DNA of 5,869 bases from Lachnospiraceae bacterium (GTDB lineage Bacteria > Bacillota > Clostridia > Lachnospirales > Lachnospiraceae). The notes beneath the pieces are model-generated. The model had not been told where the DNA came from, ran no database searches, and saw nothing but the letters and a program-made list of their open reading frames with translations. The stretch spans positions 11,758 to 17,626 of the forward strand of contig DNJM01000091.1 in assembly GCA_003489085.1 (NCBI GenBank), read 5' to 3'. A program made the position numbers and the translations under genes. Positions 5,844 through 5,869 of this stretch are shown here, in pieces. Each line of letters opens with the position of its first letter. Within the stretch, counting starts at the first letter, position 1.

Positions 5844-5869
5844 TATTTCAGTAAATTTTTGCAAACCCA

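Overview
The window looks like a chromosomal segment from a low-to-mid GC Gram-positive anaerobe of the Clostridia, most likely Lachnospiraceae. This is inferred from the secG-rnr-smpB gene order, the YitT-type membrane protein, the style of the hybrid histidine kinase, strong AGGAGG-type ribosome binding sites and an HrcA/CIRCE operator. No sequence search was possible, so the taxon is a judgement, not a result.

Bases 1-1170 hold the 3' part of a hybrid sensor histidine kinase (dimerisation/phosphoacceptor domain, ATPase domain, C-terminal receiver). Its sensory end lies upstream of the window. Eleven bases after its stop is a near-consensus sigma-A promoter (TTGACT, 17 bp, TACAAT) for a YitT-family membrane protein. 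That gene really starts at 1263, because the longer reading frame begins inside the promoter. A second promoter with an extended -10 at 2147-2175 drives secG, the small subunit of the Sec translocon.

After secG comes a hairpin with a T-rich tail (2478-2510), and then rnr (RNase R) and smpB (tmRNA-binding protein). rnr and smpB overlap by 38 bases and act in the same process, trans-translation and decay of non-stop mRNAs. No convincing promoter was found between the hairpin and rnr, so rnr-smpB may depend on read-through from secG. A 38-codon reading frame spans the hairpin and ends in an ATGA overlap with the rnr start, which makes attenuation or translational coupling a testable idea. The tmRNA gene ssrA, often found just after smpB, is not in the gap downstream.

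A strong stem-loop (5239-5290) separates smpB from a convergent gene on the minus strand for a 138-residue Hsp20/alpha-crystallin small heat shock protein. That gene has a strong sigma-A promoter (TTGACA, 17 bp, TGaTATACC) overlapping a CIRCE operator (5817-5843). This indicates HrcA repression and induction by protein-folding stress.

Overall this is a fairly ordinary housekeeping region: signalling, protein export, RNA quality control and heat shock. I saw no mobile element, CRISPR array, tRNA or rRNA. The most interesting signals are regulatory: the CIRCE/promoter overlap and the secG-rnr junction.
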